A stretch of 11,785 bases of DNA from Gammaproteobacteria bacterium (lineage in GTDB: Bacteria; Pseudomonadota; Gammaproteobacteria; Steroidobacterales; Steroidobacteraceae): contig RGYP01000029.1 in assembly GCA_010031985.1 (NCBI GenBank), forward strand, positions 1 through 11,785, written 5' to 3'. Numbering within the stretch: position 1 is the first letter of the stretch; the number at the start of each line of letters is the position of its first letter. Below, one piece after another: positions 7,498 through 11,785 of this stretch. Below the pieces are notes generated by a model, which was not told where the DNA came from, did no database searches, and saw nothing but the letters and a program-made list of their open reading frames with translations. The position numbers and the translations under genes were made by a program.

Positions 7498-9651
7498 GTG
7501 CCCGAACAGCACGATATCGTTCTAGCCGCCGCCGGCCGCGGTCCCCATGCAACCAAGCAAGGCCGCACGATCATCAGGGTCTTTCAGCCCGACGCGCGAT
7601 CACTGGAATTGCTCTCGGCAGATGGCAAGCGATCGACTGGCGTTTTCAAAAAGTTGGCTGCAGAGGGTGGGTTCCAGATCTCCGTCGCAGGTGAACTCAC
7701 CGACTATCGGCTGCGAGCGACGTGGACGGACGGCAATACCTGGACTTTCGACGACCCTTACCGCCACCCACCAAGCATCTCGGAATACGACCTCTGGCTT
7801 TTTGCAGAAGGCACCTTGCTGCGCCCACACGACGTGCTTGGGGCACAGCTCATTGATAGCGGTGGCGTTTCAGGAACTCGCTTTGCCGTGTGGGCGCCGC
7901 ATGCCGCGAGCGTCAGTGTCGTAAGTGACTTCAATTTCTGGGACGAACGCCGGCACCCGATGCGGTCTCGCGGTTCGAGCGGGATCTGGGAGCTGTTCAT
8001 TCCGGGTGTCGGCGACGGCACGCTGTACAAGTTCGCGATCAAAGATCGACGCGCTCGACGGACCACTCAGAAGAGCGATCCGTTCGCCCGAAGGGTGGAA
8101 CTTCGTCCTTCCAATGCCAGCATCGTCAGCAAGTCTTTGTTGCCGACTGAAATTGATCCTCGGAGTCAAAGAAGAAATCACTTCGATGCTCCGATCAGCA
8201 TCTATGAAGTTCACGCCAGCTCGTGGAAATATTCCAGAAAGCCGGGTCGGCGCTTCGCCGATTGGGACGAACTGATCGAGACGCTCATTCCCCATGTCGT
8301 CGACATGGGGTTCACGCATATCGAACTGCTGCCACTGAGCGAATATCCGCTGGATGAGTCCTGGGGTTATCAACCCACCGGGCTTTATGCCGTCACTTCA
8401 CGGCATGGACGTCCCGAGGACTTTCGACGCTTTGTCGAGGCCTGTCATGTGGCCGGTATCGGCGTGATCGTCGACTGGGTTCCCGCGCATTTTCCGGCTG
8501 ACGCGCATGGCCTTGCACGTTTCGATGGCGACGCGCTCTACGAATATGCCGACCCTCGGGAGGGAAAGCATCCCGACTGGAATACGCTGATCTACGACTT
8601 CGGTCGGCCGCAGGTAATCAATTTTTTGTTGGGTAGTGCCCTTCATTGGCTCGAATCGTTCAACGTGGATGGTCTTCGCGTCGATGCCGTCGCCTCGATG
8701 CTTTATCGAGATTACAGTCGGCGCCACAACGAATGGCTGCCGAACAAGCTCGGCGGGCGGGAAAACCTGGAAGCCATCACTTTCCTGAGGCAGCTCAACG
8801 AAATGGTGGGCAAGCACCGTCCGGGCGCCATCGTCATCGCCGAAGAATCGACGGCGTTTCCGCAGGTATCTCATCCGACCTACCTGGGCGGACTGGGCTT
8901 TCACTACAAGTGGAACATGGGATGGATGAACGATACCTTGCGATACATCAGCCGCGAGCCGATACACCGGCGGCATCATCACCGTGAACTGACCTTCCAT
9001 ATCTCTTACGCTCACAGCGAGAACTTCATTCTGCCGATCTCCCACGATGAGGTCGTACACGGGAAAGGCTCGCTACTCGGACGAATGCCCGGCACTCGTC
9101 AGCAGAGATTCGCCAACCTGCGCGCCTATCTCGGTTTCATGTTCGCCCACCCGGGAAAAAAACTGCTTTTCATGGGCAGCGAGTTCGGGCAGCAGAGCGA
9201 ATGGAACCACGCCACCGAGCTCGAATGGCAACTACTCGGTGATGAGGCACACCTCGGCATTCAGCGCTTGACCCGCGATCTCAACAATCTCTTGCGCAAC
9301 TCAGCTGCTTTGCACCAACTCGATCACGACAGAGCGGGCTTCGAATGGCTCGACGTCGACAACCACAAACACTCGCTCATCGCATTCTCGCGCCGAGGCT
9401 CGGGCATAGACTCCATCATGATCGTGATCTGCAACTTTACCCCGGTCGCTCGTGAAGGATATCGAGTCGGGGTTCCTGCTGCCGGCACCTACGAAGAGTG
9501 CCTCAATACCGATTCACGGTATTACGGCGGCAGCAACATCGGGACACCGTTGGGTCTCGCTCGCGCCGAGAAAAAAGCGGCTCATGGAAAAAGCTTCTCG
9601 ATCGTGCTGAGAATCCCGCCACTGGCGACGATATTCCTGGCGCGGAAATAA
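7498..9651 (+). CDS. glgB: 1,4-alpha-glucan branching enzyme
   Basis: GH13 branching enzyme that cuts an alpha-1,4 chain and reattaches it by an alpha-1,6 bond, creating glycogen branch points. The 717 residues include an N-terminal beta domain (about 5-105, with IIRVFQPDA), a CBM48 domain (about 115-210, with FAVWAPHAASVSVVSDFN), the catalytic barrel (about 230-600) and a C-terminal beta domain, the long two-N-domain form seen in E. coli. Catalytic residues align with the E. coli enzyme at a constant offset of nine: nucleophile D396 (DGLRVDAVAS), acid/base E449 (IAEEST) and D517 (ISHDEVVHGK). Other landmarks are YEVHASSWK, GYQPTGLYA and FMGSEFGQ. The start is GTG, 6 bases after the glgP stop, with no good ribosome-binding sequence, which suggests translation coupled to glgP. 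It completes the synthase-phosphorylase-branching set in this cluster; no glgC or glgX is in the window. Confidence 0.96.
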   Translation: MPEQHDIVLAAAGRGPHATKQGRTIIRVFQPDARSLELLSADGKRSTGVFKKLAAEGGFQISVAGELTDYRLRATWTDGNTWTFDDPYRHPPSISEYDLWLFAEGTLLRPHDVLGAQLIDSGGVSGTRFAVWAPHAASVSVVSDFNFWDERRHPMRSRGSSGIWELFIPGVGDGTLYKFAIKDRRARRTTQKSDPFARRVELRPSNASIVSKSLLPTEIDPRSQRRNHFDAPISIYEVHASSWKYSRKPGRRFADWDELIETLIPHVVDMGFTHIELLPLSEYPLDESWGYQPTGLYAVTSRHGRPEDFRRFVEACHVAGIGVIVDWVPAHFPADAHGLARFDGDALYEYADPREGKHPDWNTLIYDFGRPQVINFLLGSALHWLESFNVDGLRVDAVASMLYRDYSRRHNEWLPNKLGGRENLEAITFLRQLNEMVGKHRPGAIVIAEESTAFPQVSHPTYLGGLGFHYKWNMGWMNDTLRYISREPIHRRHHHRELTFHISYAHSENFILPISHDEVVHGKGSLLGRMPGTRQQRFANLRAYLGFMFAHPGKKLLFMGSEFGQQSEWNHATELEWQLLGDEAHLGIQRLTRDLNNLLRNSAALHQLDHDRAGFEWLDVDNHKHSLIAFSRRGSGIDSIMIVICNFTPVAREGYRVGVPAAGTYEECLNTDSRYYGGSNIGTPLGLARAEKKAAHGKSFSIVLRIPPLATIFLARK

Positions 9652-9695
9652 TCTGCTTCGGACCACTCAAACGATTTTGCGGTGCGTATCGACGC

Positions 9696-11135
9696 TCAAG
9701 CCGCTGCGTCGCTCGGCGCATCGTCGACGTCGCCGTCTTCCATGCCGAGCTCCTTCAGCTTGCGGGTCAAAGTATTTCGTCCCCAGCCGAGAAGCTTTGC
9801 TGCATCCTGGCGATGTCCGCCGGTGTGGTTCAGGGCCACCCGAATGAGTGCGCGTTCGAATTCCGGCAGTGCGACGTCCAGCAAGGGCGGTGCACCGCCG
9901 CGCTGCGACTCGGACTCGGCCCAACGCGCAAGCAGTGACGTCCAGCCATCACCGCCCGCACGGGACAGTGTGGCGCCGGCGATCTCCGCAGGCAGATCGT
10001 CGACGTGCACTTCACTGCCGGCGGCGAGCACACTCAAGCGCCGACAAAGATTGACGAGCTCGCGCACGTTGCCCGGCCAGCCGTAGGCTTCGAGTGCAGC
10101 CCGCGCATCGGCGGCGAGGGTTTTTGGTTCGACGCCGAGTTCGGTGGCGGCGATGCGTAGGTAGTGATCGAGCAGATCACCCACGTCTTCGCGACGCGCA
10201 CGCAGCGGCGGCAGTTCCATGCGAATCACGTTGAGTCGGTGAAAGAGATCTTCGCGGAACAGGCCGCGCGCGACGCGATCCTCGAGATTTTGATGCGTGG
10301 CCGCGATCACCCGCACGTCGACGCGGATCGGCGTCTGCCCGCCGACTCGATAAAACTCGCCCTCGGCGAGCACGCGCAGCAACCGGGTCTGCAAGGGCGT
10401 CGACATGTCGCCGATCTCGTCGAGAAAGAGCGTACCGCCGTCCGCTTGCTCGAAGCGGCCGCGACGCAAAGCGTCGGCGCCGGTGAAGGCGCCTTTTTCA
10501 TGACCGAACAACTCGGATTCGAGCAATTCCGAGGGTATCGCCGAGGTGTTGAGCGCGATGAAAGGCTTTGCCGCCCGTGGGCTATGCCCATGCAGCGCTC
10601 TCGCAACCAATTCTTTGCCCGTACCCGATTCACCGGTGATCAACACCGTCACCGCCGAGCGCGACAGCCGACCGATGGCGCGGAATACTTGCTGCATCGC
10701 CGGAGCCTTGCCGAGAAGTTCCGGCACGCGTCCATCTGCACTGCGATCGGCGGTATTGCGCTGCCCGCTCTGTGCTGCCCGCTTGACGAGTTCGATGACC
10801 TGATCAATGTCGAAAGGCTTGGGCAGATATTCGAAAGCCCCGCTTTCGTACGCCGACACCGCATTGTCGAGATCGGCATGGGCCGTCATCACGATGATCG
10901 GCAACTGCGGACGCGTGCTCTGGATCTTGCGCACCAATTCGAGCCCGGAGATTCCGGGCATGCGGATGTCGGTCAGCAGCACGTCGGGCGCATCGCCGCG
11001 TAGAGCCTCGAGCGCAGGCTCGGCCGCGTCGAATACTTTTGGCAACATGCCGCCGCTTTTCAGGGCCTTTTCGAGCACCCAACGTATCGACGCGTCATCG
11101 TCTACCAACCAGACACGCAACGGTCGAGCACTCAT
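9696..11135 (-). CDS. ntrC: Nitrogen-regulation response regulator NtrC (sigma-54 activator)
   Basis: A 479-residue sigma-54-dependent transcription activator, the output half of the NtrB/NtrC system that turns on nitrogen-assimilation genes under nitrogen limitation. The receiver domain (1-120) has acidic residues D12-D14, phospho-acceptor D56 in LLTDIRMPG, T84 and K106. The AAA+ domain (about 138-370) has Walker A GESGTGKE (168-175), the sigma-54-contacting GAFTGA loop (215-220), Walker B GGTLFLDE (233-240) and the WPGNVREL motif. A Fis-type helix-turn-helix (about 430-463, with HRQDAAKLLGWGRNTL) ends the protein before an acidic, Ala-rich tail. Its ATG overlaps the ntrB stop by 4 bases (ATGA). 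It is transcribed toward glgB, whose stop is 44 bases away. NtrC is favoured over NtrX or other activators by the receiver sequence and the partner kinase. Confidence 0.93.
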   Translation of the reverse strand: MSARPLRVWLVDDDASIRWVLEKALKSGGMLPKVFDAAEPALEALRGDAPDVLLTDIRMPGISGLELVRKIQSTRPQLPIIVMTAHADLDNAVSAYESGAFEYLPKPFDIDQVIELVKRAAQSGQRNTADRSADGRVPELLGKAPAMQQVFRAIGRLSRSAVTVLITGESGTGKELVARALHGHSPRAAKPFIALNTSAIPSELLESELFGHEKGAFTGADALRRGRFEQADGGTLFLDEIGDMSTPLQTRLLRVLAEGEFYRVGGQTPIRVDVRVIAATHQNLEDRVARGLFREDLFHRLNVIRMELPPLRARREDVGDLLDHYLRIAATELGVEPKTLAADARAALEAYGWPGNVRELVNLCRRLSVLAAGSEVHVDDLPAEIAGATLSRAGGDGWTSLLARWAESESQRGGAPPLLDVALPEFERALIRVALNHTGGHRQDAAKLLGWGRNTLTRKLKELGMEDGDVDDAPSDAAA

Positions 11136-11785
11136 GGGACACCCTCTGCCAGAGCAAGCGGCAGCACCAAAGAAAACACCGTATTTCCCGGCTCGCTCTG
11201 AAACTCGATCAAGCCGCCGTTGCGATTGGCGAGTTCCTGCGCTACCGCGAGACCGAGTCCGGTACCGTTGGGGCGCGCCGTCACGAGCGGATAAAAAAGA
11301 GTGCCACGGATTTCTTCGGGAACGCCCGGGCCATCGTCCAGAACGTCGATGCGCACGGCGAGTCGATGTCGCACTGCACCGATGTGGGCCTGCGTGACGA
11401 CGCGCGTACGCAACACGATGCAGCCCTTCGCACCCACCGCCTGCAAAGCATTGCGAGCGAGGTTCAGCAGCGCTTGCACGAGTTGATTGCGATCGAAACT
11501 GCCGTCGGGAATGCTCGGGTCGTAGTCGCGCTCGACGAGTACGTCCGCGGGGGCTTCGGCAGCGAGCAGCCGGTGCACGTGCTCGCAGACCTCGTGCACG
11601 TTGAGCGTTATTTTCTGCGGTGGTCGCGCCGGGCTCGTCATGATGTCGACCAGCGCAGTCAGCCGATCGGCTTCGTTGATGATCACGCTCGTGTATTCGC
11701 GCAGCTCCGGATCAGGCAGTTGGCGAGCAAGCAGTTGTGCTGCGCCGCGCACGCCGCCGAGCGGATTTTTGATCTCGTGTGCGAG
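11132..11785 (-). CDS. ntrB: Nitrogen-regulation sensor kinase NtrB, 5'-truncated by window edge
   Basis: Cytoplasmic histidine kinase/phosphatase that phosphorylates NtrC, normally under PII control. The frame is open through the window edge; the visible 217 residues are the kinase core. The phospho-acceptor histidine lies at the edge in the H-box LAHEIKNPLGGVRGAAQLL, typical of NtrB. The ATPase domain follows with the N-box QALLNLARNALQAV, the G1 region DDGPGVPEEI, the F-box LFYPLVTARPNGTGLGL, and ends with an FSLVLPLA strand. The GTG near 11750 is an internal valine codon (the GGV of the H-box), not a start. The N-terminal PAS sensor domain typical of the family lies outside the window. 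Its stop overlaps the ntrC start by 4 bases, so the two are one operon. Confidence 0.93.
   Translation of the reverse strand, partial: LAHEIKNPLGGVRGAAQLLARQLPDPELREYTSVIINEADRLTALVDIMTSPARPPQKITLNVHEVCEHVHRLLAAEAPADVLVERDYDPSIPDGSFDRNQLVQALLNLARNALQAVGAKGCIVLRTRVVTQAHIGAVRHRLAVRIDVLDDGPGVPEEIRGTLFYPLVTARPNGTGLGLAVAQELANRNGGLIEFQSEPGNTVFSLVLPLALAEGVP

Noticed and set aside
10164..11003. 279-codon plus-strand open frame opposite ntrC
   Set aside because: It is antisense to the AAA+ and receiver domains of ntrC, whose motifs are all intact, so it is a shadow frame.
11132..11752. Reading ntrB as a complete short gene starting at 11752
   Set aside because: The frame continues to the window edge and encodes the conserved H-box; the apparent start is a valine codon within it.

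Overview
The window is GC-rich, densely coded and proteobacterial in character. The ntrB/ntrC pair and the form of the glycogen genes suggest a gammaproteobacterium, but the lineage is inferred from gene content only. There are eight protein-coding genes and no visible RNA gene, insertion sequence, CRISPR array or phage gene.

Positions 1-9651 (plus strand) form a close-packed six-gene run: glgA (5' end outside the window), a small coiled-coil protein, a class III nucleotide cyclase with GAF-GAF-PAS-cyclase architecture, an HD-superfamily-like protein, glgP and glgB. Glycogen synthase, phosphorylase and branching enzyme together make and break down an alpha-1,4/1,6-glucan. Placed between the synthase and the phosphorylase are three genes with a signalling look. 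The gap after glgA is 10 bases, and the next two junctions are both 4-base GTGA overlaps, so these genes are very likely co-transcribed and translationally coupled. A 168-base gap separates the HD gene from glgP; it contains a 10-base direct repeat but no convincing promoter. glgP and glgB are 6 bases apart.

Positions 9696-11785 (minus strand) carry ntrC and the 3' part of ntrB, the nitrogen-regulation two-component pair, overlapping by 4 bases (ATGA) and convergent with glgB. Only 44 bases separate glgB from ntrC, with no clear terminator.

The most interesting feature is the embedded module: a repeat-built coiled-coil protein, a tandem-GAF cyclase closely resembling cyanobacterial CyaB1/CyaB2 in layout, and a large protein of unknown function with a YHxxxHA...HD signature. 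A cyclic nucleotide made by the cyclase may be sensed by its own second GAF domain and possibly degraded by the HD protein, linking glycogen metabolism to a local second-messenger circuit. The cyclase assignment is firm; the circuit and the hydrolase role are inference.
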